The notes under the pieces are model-generated. The model ran no database searches. It was given only the letters and a program-made list of their open reading frames with translations, and was not told the DNA's origin. Below are positions 12,601-24,450 of a stretch of 64,000 nt of DNA, piece after piece; the stretch's first letter is position 1; each line of letters starts with the position of its first letter. This DNA is from Arbacia lixula. Taxonomy: Eukaryota; Echinodermata; Echinoidea; Arbacioida; Arbaciidae. Location of the stretch: contig OZ022590.1 of the NCBI GenBank assembly GCA_963669155.1, forward strand, positions 126,501-190,500, written 5' to 3'. The position numbers and the translations under genes are program-made.

Positions 12601-15600
12601 CCTGGGAAACACATTTTTGTGGGAATAGACAAGGAAAAAAACAGTACAGTGAGTAATATGTCACTGCCATGCTGCATACTATTTCTGAGGATCACTTTAG
12701 AATCACTTTGTTTTAAACACAAAAAACTAACCCTTAGCAAGTCTTGTCTCTGACACTAAAGTTAACATTTTCATTCTCAGTTAAGTTATCCCAGCAAAAG
12801 TAAAATATAAAAAGAAATGAAGAAATATCATGTCTGGTTCTTGGGTTGTCTGACGCATGAGTCCCAACCCTGAGCCACATAGCCCACATAAATCTATGCA
12901 CCAAGGCTGTCTAGCTACCAGGCTACCACATGCAAGCACAAAGAGTTGCTTTGAATGATATGCTGCAAAATACAGCACAGTAAGCTACTGATACACTCAA
13001 TTGCAAGTCCTCATTCTTTGTAAAACATACTTACCGGCAAAGAATGCTTTGCACATAACGATTGACATTATATTTCTATTTATTGAAATATACTGTAGTA
13101 TTAATCATCAAGTTCTACATCCACAACGACCTTCAAGATATGTGACAGATGTCATTTCGTATCAACACGCCATAGCAGCTCATTGTTACTTTGAAGCTAG
13201 CTATGTACTGAAACTGCTCTTCTAAAGCTTCAAAATGACACATTATCTTATTTCGACCAACGAAAGGCGGTTTTTCTTGTGCTTCTGGATCTGAGTGCAG
13301 CCTTTGACACGGTTGACCACAAGATCTTGGTAAAACGACTTGAATCAAATCTTAAGGTGTCAAATGTTGCTCTACAATGGTTGCACTCATATCTCACTGG
13401 CTGGACATCTTGTGTTAAAATATCAGAGCAAGTTTCAGCTCCTTGGACTTGCGAATACGGTGTCCCTCAAGGGTCTCTTATGGGCCCTATACTCTTCAAT
13501 GTTTATATCACTCCTGTGTCAACTATAATTCGTAAGCACAATTTTTTCTATCGTATCTATGCCGATGATATTCAACTATATGATGCGTTTGATCCTCGTT
13601 CACCATCAAGTATGCAAGAAGTGTTAGAAAGAATTTCGTTATGTATTGCTGAGATAAACACGTGTATGACTTCAAATTTCCTCAAACTAAATGTTTCTAA
13701 AACTGAATTCACTATACTATGTCGGAAAAAACAATTCAATGAAAATCTATCCAACGTATAACTCAATGTATGTGATAATGAAATTGCACTATCCTCTAAA
13801 GTTAAGAATCTTGGCATATGTATTGACTCGTGCTTTACACTCTCATCTCACGTCAGTAATACTGTACATACCTGTAATTTCCATCTTAAGAATCTGTGGC
13901 GCATTAGAAGATTTATCAATGAAAAAACTTGCTATCATGCAGTTAGGGCACTTGTACTTTCTCGACTTGACTATTGTAACAGTCTCTTTTCAGTTCTTTG
14001 TGTTAAAGATCAGAAAAAACTTCAGAGTGTTCAGAATCGTGCCGCACGTTTAGTGTTTTCAGTTGGTCGCAATATACATACGTCTCCTTTGATTAGGGAA
14101 CTCCATTGACTCCCTTTTTCTCAACGTGTCAAGTTCAAATTTTGTCTGTACATTTATAAATTGATTAACAGTACTGGTCCTTCATATCTTGTAAACACAA
14201 TTGCTCACTACACACCTGCTCGTAATCTACGTTCCCTAAATGATACCACCAAACTTGTTATTCCAAGAACAAACCTCTCCATAGCAGAAAAACATTTTAG
14301 TATAGCTGGATCTAGAGTTTGGAATACACTCCCCTCTTCCATCCGAACAACACCGACCATATCATCTTTCAAATGACAACTCAAGTCATATCTTTTTCCA
14401 AATATCTAGTTTTATATTTTCATTTATTTAATGTGTATTTGTTTTGATGATTTTTGCTATCACTATTTGGTTAGACTTGGCTAACCCATCTGGGGCCTGG
14501 TGGCCTCAAGTGCTATACTAGAGCTTCTGTGAATAATGTGCTGACCGGGCTTGTCCCTTAAATTGTTGGTGAACGAAGCAGCAAGCAAGAGGCCACCAGG
14601 CCTCATCTGGCACAGTTGAGAACTCCAATGGTTGATGCAATTTAATGTATATATTTATATTTTATATCTGATTGTAAGCGCTGTGATACTTTTTGTGTAT
14701 AGCGCAGATAAATAAACATTATTATTATTATATTATTATTATTATTATTATTACCGCCCAACAATGCACACCTATTAGTGGCCCATTGACTGGTCGATCA
14801 CCCGTAATTGCCGGCCAGTGGCTTTGTCCTTTGTTGGTAACTTGTTACTGCCCGACTGCCCGAGGATGTGAGCTGCATCAGCCGTCTATTGTTGATAAAG
14901 TACCCGGATGCGCCGGCCATTAGTACTGGACCATTTTGTGAGCGAGTTTCGGTTAGAGCGCTGCACTGACCAAAGGCTATTTAAACCCCTACTTACTACA
15001 ATTTTGTATCACACCTGACAAAGTGCTGCAGCGGCGCAGGATTCCGTTGACCATACATTGGGAGACAAACGATTATCACTAGTGAATTATCTGCAATGAG
15101 TGACATATTTACCACAATAGATGTCACTTTGACACATAATCTCTTGAATAATTGTCAGCAAAATTCATTGACATTACCTCATGCATGGGACCCACAGACT
15201 TCAGTGTCTCATAGATCTTTGGAGCACAGATACAGCCAACAACAAAGTAGACAAAGGCTAGGGCACCATAGTATGACAGGAGACCTGGATATGGACAAGC
15301 AGAAGCAAATACAAAGAGATGGTCAAATAAAGTCAAACCTGTCAATAAAGACCAGCCCACACCACGGAAACAGAAACAGCTGTCTTTATGGACAGGTGCT
15401 AGCCTGAAGGGTATTAAGTTGAGTGGTATTTACAGACAGCTGGTCTTTATTGACAGTGCTTGTTTATACACACACTTTTCTTGTGGTGCAGCTATAGCAT
15501 TGCAGGATAATTTCATTTTATCAAATGGGCATTACTACACAACAGGTAATGCGTAATACTTGCCTTTATCTTGGCACTCAAAGTGGCTGCTAGGTTTACC

Positions 15601-17919
15601 AAAGGAATCCATGTTGAAGAGCCTGATGTCATACTGAATATAGACAGGATTTTCTTGGGGCAGAACAGCACTGCAGGTGTAGGTATCTGCGTACAGCACC
15701 CACCACACGCCGCCATGTTTGAGCTTGAGGGCACTGTGATTACCTCCCTTCTGGACTAGAGGCACTGCAGATAAAGACAACATACAAGAAACAATATGGT
15801 CACCTTTGAGTGGTGTTGATATGTGCAATCTTTAGTTCAACAGCTATTAAGGTGCATATCTGCAGCACTTACTTGGAGAAATACTGTTTCAGAAGAATTT
15901 TACTTAATATTGTATGTCTGTCTTGGAAGGAAATCCTTGTAACACAGCACATACCTCATGATTTGGGGGCATGTTTTCAGTAACAGAAAGCAAAATATCC
16001 AGTAAACACACAATGGCCATATCTTGGTCAAGCAGTACAATTGATGTATTTTACACACATCACAGGGCAGCTGGGAAGGATAAAAATAATCTTACTTCAG
16101 GCTGCTGGTGCTAGTCTCAAAATCTCATAGTTAACTGGTTAAGGTTGAGTCACATGAATAGACAGGGGGGTTAAATAGCACATCCCCCACCCCCTTCTCA
16201 TGGTTAACTGGTTAAGGTTGAGTCACATGAATAGACAGGGGGGTTAAATAGCACATCCCCCACCCCCTTCTCATGGTTAACTGGTTAAGGTTGAGTCACA
16301 TGAATAAATAGGGGGGTTAAATTGCACATCCCCCACCCCCCTCTCATGGTTAACTGGTTAAGGTTGAGTCACATGAATAGACAGGGGGGTTAAATAGCAC
16401 ATCCCCCACCCCCTTCTCATGGTTAACTGGTTAACGTTGAGTCACATGAATAGACAGGGGGGTTAAATAGCACCTCCCCACCCCCCTCTCATGGTTAACT
16501 GGTTAAGGTTGAGTCACAGGAATAAATAGGGGGGTTAAATTGCACCTCCCCACCCCCTCCCATATTAATTTCTCTACTGCTTACCACTATGCTGAGCTCT
16601 TGCCAGCTTCTGGGCACAGTCTGCATTGGCCCCTGAGCCAAGCCAGCCCTGACTGGAGAAGAAGTAGAGCCGGCCTGCTGGGGTAGAGTCATTCAGCTTG
16701 TAGTACAGTCCACCGCTACTGCCTTGAAATCACATCACACAAACAGATTCAAGGTAAACCCTTGAAATCACATCACACAAACAGATTCAAGGTAAACCAT
16801 TGAAATCACATCAAAGATAACAGATTCAGGGTAAAGCCCTAGAATGGCTGCTGGTGTTTTATGCATATCACTAATTATCTGTCCTTAAACACTGCTTCCT
16901 TTACAAGACACATAAAACAGATTTGAAGCACTTTTTTTAATATAAAGTGTTTTAGGGTGGCTGTCACAAAAAAAGAAGTCTGTCTGTGTTTTCAACAAGG
17001 CTACTAGTAACTGCAATAAAAACAAAATTACATATAGCTCTTTAAAGAATTAGTTGTATTTTTTATAATCTATTTCAGCTTAAAAGCAAACTACATTAAT
17101 AGTTGCTAGTGTTTAATATCAAAGGAATTTTTCAAGTTTTCAAAAATGATATTGCCACTTTCATAGTTTCATCCAATCACTTGCACAGCACTGTTTGATA
17201 CAATTAGTCTATGGCATGACTTGCTAGTTGTGTTGTTTATAACCTGTCTACTGTCTATGGCCAATGACAGTCCCACTTCTCAGACTTACCAATATTGTTT
17301 TGCTGATGAAGACTGCCCTCTAATTATATCAATTCTTTAAGCTTCCTTTGAGCCAAATGTTCCATACCTGTGCATCTGCCTGTCCAAAACAGAAATTCAA
17401 CAAAAAATGACATTCTGCCCTTGAAAGGGAATACTGTATACTGTACTGGGAAGACAAAAAGCCTTCAAAAAGGTGATCGTGAGCAATATTCTTGCCAATA
17501 ATCTGATTTCATGTACAGTGTATTATCCATTTTAGAATCTTGCCCTCAAATGATCCACATTTCGAGTAATTAGTGATTAAATCACAAATCCTCAAAATTG
17601 TGGGCCCGAACATAAACATGAATTTAAGACCATTGTCGAGAAGATTGTTCATGATCACCTATTGAAGGCTTTTTTGTCATTCCAGTACAGTATATTCCCT
17701 TTAAAGCCAAGTGCAGAATATTTTCTAGTGACTATCCTACATACAACTAGGATGGTCCTTCTTACCTGTGAAGCAGAATTCTGTCACATACAGTCCCCAG
17801 CTTTTGGCAGCTCGGAGTGAATTGAAGACGCTGACTGTCGTCTTTCCGCTGGCCCTCGGAACGATTACCACGATCATCAACAGCACAATGGTCTGAATGC
17901 TGGAACCCTTCATTCTCAA
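9607..17919 (-). CDS. GPR180: GPR180 (integral membrane protein, GOST/TMEM145 family)
   Basis: Coding exons on the minus strand are 17766-17919, 16585-16722, 15564-15764, 15178-15284, 12478-12601, 11790-11941, 11101-11292, 10768-10845 and 9607-9819. They join in phase to 452 codons; human GPR180 has 440. Residues 1-25 form a signal peptide (hydrophobic TIVLLMIVVIV, then RASG). A lumenal domain follows with the RLYFFSSQGWL and VWWVLYADTYTC matches to GPR180. Seven membrane segments begin about residue 168 (ALAFVYFVVGC), with YSQDGIG, SLGWTLSSTK, RREFYSNFAK and the end signature LYRLFLSRSLYWEISSLSS. These details separate it from the sister TMEM145. In mammals GPR180 is linked to vascular remodelling and TGF-beta signalling; the role here is inferred. 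Intron 3 has a GC donor (AAAG|GCAAGT at 15564/15563); all other introns are GT-AG. The gene is convergent with FIS1 and divergent from CDC20. Confidence 0.95.
10660..10765. repeat. Two tandem 53-bp copies beside the exon 8 donor of GPR180
   Basis: The phrase catgttttcta.catagagtg begins at 10660 and again at 10713. Each copy continues through gtgggaacgtatgaa and tagctctac. The second copy ends within a few bases of the intron 8 donor (exon 8 ends at 10768 on the minus strand). Confidence 0.9.
13228..14755 (+). mobile_element. 5'-truncated L2/CR1-like LINE in GPR180 intron 4
   Basis: The first frame (about 13230-13761) is a reverse transcriptase core: FLVLLDLSAAFDTVDH, then GVPQGSLMGPILF, then the catalytic YADDIQLYD. 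Later pieces in other frames carry the usual C-terminal region, ending NTLPSSIRTTPTISSFK near 14376. The 3' tail holds gattgtaagcgctgtgatac and ends in an ATT microsatellite (14718-14752), typical of L2-like elements. At least two frame changes and internal stops interrupt the coding region, and the endonuclease half is missing, so it is inactive. It is antisense to the host gene. Confidence 0.88.
15340..15455. mobile_element. Short inverted-repeat (hairpin) element in GPR180 intron 3
   Basis: A perfect 17-bp arm, tgtcaataaagaccagc at 15340-15356, recurs inverted at 15439-15455. The 82 bp between them is not coding. It lies 55 bp outside exon 4. It is either a small MITE or a chance hairpin; the perfect arms favour the former. 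Confidence 0.6.
16128..16560. repeat. Six-copy 72-73 bp minisatellite with an AP-1 heptamer in each unit
   Basis: Six units begin gttaactggttaa near 16130, 16202, 16275, 16349, 16422 and 16495. Each continues with gttgagtcaca and a G-run/C-run pair (aggggggttaaat, then cccccaccccc). All six contain TGAGTCA, the AP-1 (Fos/Jun) consensus. The array lies in GPR180 intron 2 and starts 25 bp from the exon 2 donor. Units differ by a few substitutions. Confidence 0.93.
16723..16838. repeat. Three 38-bp tandem copies at the exon 2 acceptor of GPR180
   Basis: The phrase cttgaaatcacatcacacaa starts at 16723 and 16761, with a more diverged third copy from 16799. The first copy supplies the intron 1 acceptor AG (16724-16723 on the minus strand), so the duplicates carry potential decoy acceptors further upstream. 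Confidence 0.88.
17426..17700. mobile_element. TTAA-type MITE in GPR180 intron 1
   Basis: Inverted arms of about 75 bp begin AGGGAATA at each end. They share ctgtactgg, gacaaaaa.gccttca and ggtgatc.tga blocks. The right flank is TTAA (17701-17704) and the left flank TGAA (17422-17425), as expected for a decayed TTAA duplication of the piggyBac type. No coding capacity. Confidence 0.75.
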
Positions 17920-18493
17920 GAGTCTATCTCACCGCTTCACTTCATGTTTTCAACCATCAGTATAATGGACCACAACAGACTTGGTTCTGCAAACACATGA
18001 AACATGATCACAAAATAAATGTTTATGAAGTATAATAAGTGGGCCAAAATATCCTAGGCACACTGGGTATTCATAGATGTGATATTTAAAACAAACAAAA
18101 CAGATATGTTTTCAAATTACTTCTGAACTTTTTTAGTTTCTAGGCTAATCCGACAAGTTATTCCATATAACTTATTCCAGCATGTGAAAATCACCTTTCC
18201 CCTTAAGATTTTGCTATCATTTGCAGGACATAGAATTATGAATTGGTAATTGGTACTAGTACAAAGTCTTCTTTCTGGCTTATATGGTCTGAACAAAAGG
18301 AAAAGAATTTTAAGTTGGGTAGAGAACTAGATGGGGAGCGTAAATAGTGTACAATTTGTGCTAAGACGGGGGATACTGATTCACGTTTATGTGTTACAGG
18401 CTGCTGAATTTTGAATGAGTTTGATCTAAACACAAAAAAAAACGTAACTCCCCCCCCCCCGCCACCCCCCCCCCCCCCCCCCGCCACCACCCC

Positions 18494-19177
18494 CCCTCCC
18501 ATAAGCAAAATAGCATAACATAACTCGGCAGGATTGTACCTTCACTTATTGACTAACTTCCGTGTGAAAATCACATTAATCCCTTCAGTCATGCATGAGT
18601 GAGCACACATTTAAGGCAAATTTGTCACTTTTCAAAAGTCACAAGGGTAATTTGGGGATTCTGTCATGAATTTTTAATGAATTCCATTTCTGGTGCATCA
18701 TTTATGTCTTTTTATTGTTTATCATCCATCTCTCGATGCACTAACACCTTTCCCGACACTTAACCCATTGTTCTGGTTGAGTGAGCACAGTTTAAACAAT
18801 ATTCATCCCTCTTAAGTTTGAAACTTTAAAAAAACCTTTATTTTTGGGAAGAAAGAAAACTCTGGATATTTTGACAAAGATGTAACATGGCATGTTATGT
18901 GAACATAAGAAGTCATTTTCATATCATAGCTGGGTGAATACATTTCACATACCACACAAGAAATGCCAAAATGTACTGTTAAAACAGCATAGACAATTAC
19001 CCTTGTGACTTTTTAAAAATTACAATTTAGCCTTTAATGTGTGCTCACTCACGCATGACTGCGTGGATTAATGTGATTTTCACATGGAAGTTAGTCAATT
19101 AGTGAAGGTACAATCCTGCTAAGTTATGTTGCAAAAAACCCTCTCGGGTAAAAAGTTATGTTATTTTGCTTAGGGGG
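18494..19177. mobile_element. Foldback element upstream of GPR180
   Basis: The left arm (about 18494-18665) contains ataagcaaaatagcataaca, then aggattgtaccttcact, then catgcatgagtgagcacaca. The right arm (about 18985-19177) carries diverged reverse complements of these blocks in reverse order, ending gttattttgcttagggggg. The interior is about 320 bp and non-coding. G/C runs border both ends. Confidence 0.75.
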
Positions 19178-21627
19178 GACTTAGTTTTCTTGTAGTGTTT
19201 AGTTGAGAGTTAGGATGAGGTTCTAGGCCATGTTCAGAATCTATCTGATGACTTGGATATATGTGACAACAAATTAGAACAAGACCATGAAGATTGTATG
19301 GTAGTTTACTCTACAAACGATTGTAAGTCTAATCACAATATTTCAATAAACAGGCAGAGAAAATTATTTGTCAATCCGACCTACGATTTCACAATGGCAA
19401 AACGAATTGACCTGTCTTAAATGTTATTCCGCAAATGCAAGGTAAACACGCATTCACGTTATTCCAATGGAAGGTTCTAACTGCACATTATTCTACATTT
19501 TATTCCCTATGCTTTAGTTTAGGGGGATCAGTTCAACGACCAGCGTGCGGTGTCAAAACAGTTAGAAGATTCTCACGCATTTTGAATGTGTATTGGCACA
19601 ATCAATGGCACTTGTAAAGATAGATCAAGTTTTATCGAGCTTTGTAAGCTCGTAAGAAGGCCTCCATACCAGCCCGGTGTTTGGCGTAAATGCATAACAT
19701 TGCGGGCTTTGGGCTTCCAATTGTGTTGTCAATCGGGTATCAGTCAGTTCCAGACTCCGGGCATTTGATAAAAATTACTATCAAATCTATTAACTTGTCC
19801 AATATTTTGGAAGAATATATCACCTTTCTTATAACTCGCGGAGCGGAAATAGTGACTGATCGCTAGTATACTGTATACTCCATATATTGAGCGAGTCTAA
19901 TTTTTTTTGCGAATAGGACTTTTCGACAATTTCGCGAGTGGTTAAAGATTGTCCATCCCTTTTGCAAGCTTAAAATTTGAAATCGTCTATCACGATCGTA
20001 AATTGAAGAAAGTGTGATTCAAGACCATTTCTAAGAATATAGCATGTTGAAGCTTTCTGTATATGTACAAAATGTCAGCCGTTAAATTTCAAACCGACTT
20101 TTTTCGTACTACGAAAAAAGTATTAGTCTTTGTTACAGTATCTATGTGGTTATTATGCGTGTATGAAATCCTAATTTTATGAGCAACTTCCAAACTTTGG
20201 AGATGATTCCTTCCAAAGAATATTTTTTTTCATAATTCGTTTTATAATTTAATAAACATATTAATCAATAAAGCACATATTTCAACACAAATTGCTAAGA
20301 GCCTGAGGTAAAGACTATTAATCAGCCGTTGTTTACGTGCATTATTTGAATTTTACACTACGTATCAGTTTCAAATTGTGAATATAGAGCTTGCTAACAC
20401 TAGCTTCTCTATATGTTTTGCCAATGTTTCGATGGTTTTGGGGTGATCTGAAAAAGGGACTGGCTGTCTTTAAATTCGCGACCATGGAATACTAGTACTA
20501 GTAGTACATGTGCGTGTGCATGTCGCATTCATGTTTTTTTTTCGTTGTTAAATTCGCAAATAGCACACGACTCTCAAAATTCAAGAAAACAAAAATCCGG
20601 TGAAATATATGGCATATACAGTATACTGGCAAAGAAAGAGTACTTGGCATGGCTATAAGTTATATAAGTTATATAAGGTATAAGTTATAAGTTAAGATTT
20701 TGGGGTGCCAATGGCTTGCACTTTTGCACTAGTACTAGTAGCCCTGACTTAAGTCTGTGGGTGGGCCATGCTGCTGAAGAGCAGAGAGTGCTGGGTAAAT
20801 GATACAACACTGAATTTTCACTGATGGACGCCACAGTCTTACTATACAATTCTAACTTTAATCTAGACTATGCTTTCACTAGACCGAAAAATTTATCTGG
20901 AGGACGTTGGATCCGCTGAGAATCTGGCTCCTCTGAACCCATTCAGGGGTATGTCCAAAAATGTAATTTTGGTTAAAGAATGCCCCAAATGAAATGGCTA
21001 TTCCTGTCTATGCTTTCACCAGCTCATATTTCATTTCAGATTGCAGTAGCTGGTTGACTGCAGACTGTTCTGGGTCCCTCTGAGTCATGTACATGTATTT
21101 TGATAGCACTATGACTGTGTAATGTGTATCACTGCGACGGTAGGACTCAGTCTACACTTATCAGTAACAATAAACTTATAACGAGATAATAATAATAATG
21201 CATGGATTTCAGAGACAGGAACAAGCATCCTGAAGCAGCACTTCGATGGCAGAAGAAAAAGAAGAACAACCTACAAAGACTGATAATTAGGTCTCTGATT
21301 TCTGCTTCACTTGCAATGTGCAAATACAATACACAATTATCAATACGTCGGACCGTACTTTTCAACAAAAGCTGCTTATCACACACAGTTGAAACTGTTA
21401 TATCGCTTAATTTACATTATCAAACTATACAAGCAATATCATACTCCATTATAGTCACACTCACAAATAAGACAAATTGGCTTACATATTGAAATGATGA
21501 GCAAGGATTTGTATTAACTGCAGTTCGTCTAGCTGTCAAAATTTCAGGAACATGAGGAAAGCCATAGCAGCTGACGTGACGTGTGAAAATTGTCTACGTT
21601 GCGTTTGTGTAGTGCAGTGATCATAAC

Positions 21628-21631
<4 letters not shown>

Positions 21632-21696
<65 letters not shown>

Positions 21697-21747
21697 TCTC
21701 CCTCTCTCCCTCTCTCTCTCTCTCTCTCTCCCTCCCTCTCTCTCTCT

Positions 21748-21779
<32 letters not shown>

Positions 21780-21869
21780 GCTATTTCACTCTCTGTCTAT
21801 ATAAGTAACTTGTTGATTCATCTCTTCTAGCTTTCTGCTGATTAATTCTCTCTCTCCCTCTCTCGACCC

Positions 21870-21925
<56 letters not shown>

Positions 21926-21928
21926 TCT

Positions 21929-21968
<40 letters not shown>

Positions 21969-22015
21969 TCTTTCCCCCCTCCTCCCTCTCTTTCTCTCTC
22001 CCCCTCTCTCGACCC

Positions 22016-22064
<49 letters not shown>
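21632..22064. repeat. Duplicated CT microsatellite arrays
   Basis: Two CT arrays (21641-21780 and 21878-22064) are each followed by a related non-repetitive tail, with taacttgttgattcatctc and then agctttctg at 21806-21838 and 22075-22105. The microsatellite and its flank were therefore duplicated as one unit. The long Ser/Leu or Arg/Glu frames in it are artefacts. Confidence 0.9.
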
Positions 22065-22068
<4 letters not shown>

Positions 22069-23592
22069 CTATGAGTAACTTGTTGATTCATCTCTCCGAG
22101 CTTTCTGATTAATTCTCTCTCTCGGCCTTGATCGATCTAACCCTCCCCCTGCACGTATTTGCACATCTCGAGAGTCGAGACTGACCTCGATGTTATAAAA
22201 ACTCATTCTCCCTTCTCCACAAGTCCTGTTTGCATTTTTACATTGCTTAAATTCTTAGGCATAAACAGCCTATACTAAAATAAGTGCATGGCCGGTAATG
22301 TCTTCTCGTATACGTATAGGCAGGTATTAGGCCATGCTGAAAATGGGGTTCGTTTTATCATCGCGTTTTCAGATTTCAGATTTTCAGATTAAATTCTACA
22401 TGTACGCACGAAAGGTGGGGGCAATGGTGAGGGGGGGGGGGGGGGGATCGAGGGGGTTCGTAGGTAGCCCACATACATGTAGAAGTAATGGGGACTAAGC
22501 TTACATTTCCAAGGGGAAGTTTAATCCCCGGGGGTTTAATCTCGATCACATGGCACATACATGTATATTCGCAAGTAGCGAAACTGTTGCTATGCCAGGC
22601 AAACTATCTATTCAAACATCCATTGAATGTAGAGCCACGGTGCGATGCAGAATAACAAAACACTGGAATGCAGCGACAGGCTTAGAGAACGATTGTTTCC
22701 ATTGTAGGATAAAAGAACTGACCAAGGAGATGGATAAAGAGAAGACGATGTAGAAAGATCCGTAAATCTCTAATGAACAACAACAACAACATTCTGAACG
22801 GCCCTGGGGAGACTTTACGTGTACAGTGTGACCGTGTATAGACTCAGATCAGAATATCAACCTCCAGCGACGACTTTTACAGCTCTCTTCGATAGCTGGC
22901 GAAGAACATAAATACGTTATTTATGTTGCAAGATTGAGTAAGTTCTACTTAACTTCTTTGATTAATGCTGGTAAACCGAAATACTTCTTGTCATTATACA
23001 AAGCGTTTTGATGGGTGCATGACCATTATTTCGTTTGTTCAGTACGTGATTTGCAAGGTTGGCGGCGCGCGCACGAATGTTGGTCGAAATGTTTTACCTG
23101 GGGGTTACATCAAATACGAAATATTGCTGAAATACTTAATACATCATCTATTTGAAACGTCTTAATTTAAAAAAAAAATTATGGATCCTTCAAAATTGAC
23201 TTAAATCGGTATAGAAATATGCGCATAGGCATTATCGAAGACGAAGTTGAGGTTTTTTCAGACCAAATATTGCACATTCTGCATCCTGCTTAGCCTTAGG
23301 CAAAGACATGTGTGGTTAACCGAAAAAAAATTATATCTCGAACGAGCAACACTTGGGGACATTATACATAATACGTTTCTGATATTGATAGCAGTTGTAT
23401 TACTACCGAAGACACCCTGAATAAAACAAACTGGATATTACTAAAATCAATAATCTCTATAGTCTGTGTAAGGTATGTCCTTCTGATGAAAATCTGCATG
23501 AATAGACCAGTTCGTAATTACGCCATGGTCGTACAATCCACTTAATGCTATTAGACGGCTGACTGGGATTGTTTCATGAAGCTGTGTTGGAT

Positions 23593-24439
23593 CAGGGATG
23601 TGTTATGGAAGGATATGAAGCAACTTTCTTTCTTTGAACCCATGCGTGGCACCGCCGAATAATTATGTGGTCTCAGCATGTGCATTTCGGGTGTTTTAAC
23701 AATAACGAACAGGATTGCGTAGCAACGGTTTCTCAGAGAGAACAAAAGAAATGTGGTCTTATTTCGCTTGTCCAGTTATGTTGGATTGCATCAATACTTT
23801 TGTGAGGAAATGAGATATCAGCGAACAAAAAAAAAAGTTTTTTCTCGTAAAATATCTTAGCTGCACGCAAATTCTGTTAATAAAAATAAACAGCTAAAGA
23901 TATAATTTTGTTGATGATTGAATATCCCACATTTCTGGAAATCGCCGGAAAGTGAAAAAAAAATTGTTAATTGTTTAAGTAAGAATATTATCTATTTCTC
24001 CGTTTGTGCATCATTCAACAATTATTTAGCAGAAAGCCGAGTACAGGATATTTAGTGGTGTTGCCTTTAAAGGCCCCTGTCATCAAAATGTATGTTGACT
24101 TCTGTTGATGCAATTTGATATTATAACAAAATCACTAACTGTTCAATGGAAATATGTGTCCTATATTTTAAAATAATTTTTAAATATTTTTTTTCTCAAC
24201 ACATACATTTTGATGACAGGGGACCTTTAACTTAAGAAACCAGCTTCGAGAGACATAACCGGGAATTAAAGATATTGCTTTCCAAGTTGACAGCAGCTAA
24301 ATGTCGGTGGAGCGCATGGGACATCGAAGCATTGTAGTGACTGTGGAATGCTTTTTCCATTCATTAGCACGCTTTAGTCTCCATACAGATGTTTGAATGT
24401 ATTATGCTCGAGTTGTTTCTCCTTCTTAACACATCCCTG
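23593..24439 (+). mobile_element. MITE family B, copy 1
   Basis: Its ends are inverted: CAGGGATGTGTTATGGAAGG at the left and CTTCTTAACACATCCCTG at the right. A perfect 7-bp direct repeat GTTGGAT flanks it (23586-23592 and 24440-24446). It carries the nested TTAA-type MITE at 24071-24226, which accounts for its extra length over copy 2. No coding frame. Confidence 0.88.
24071..24226. mobile_element. Nested 156-bp TTAA-type MITE
   Basis: It begins AGGCCCCTGTCATCAAAATG and ends with the near-perfect inverse CATTTTGATGACAGGGGACCT. Exact TTAA copies lie at 24067-24070 and 24227-24230, the target duplication of piggyBac-type elements. The sister MITE copy at 24451-25175 lacks it at the matching position, which gives an empty-site comparison. 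Confidence 0.9.
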
Positions 24440-24450
24440 GTTGGATGATG

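Noticed and set aside
21590-22091. Ser/Leu and Arg/Glu repeat frames
   Set aside because: Artefacts of the CT microsatellites.
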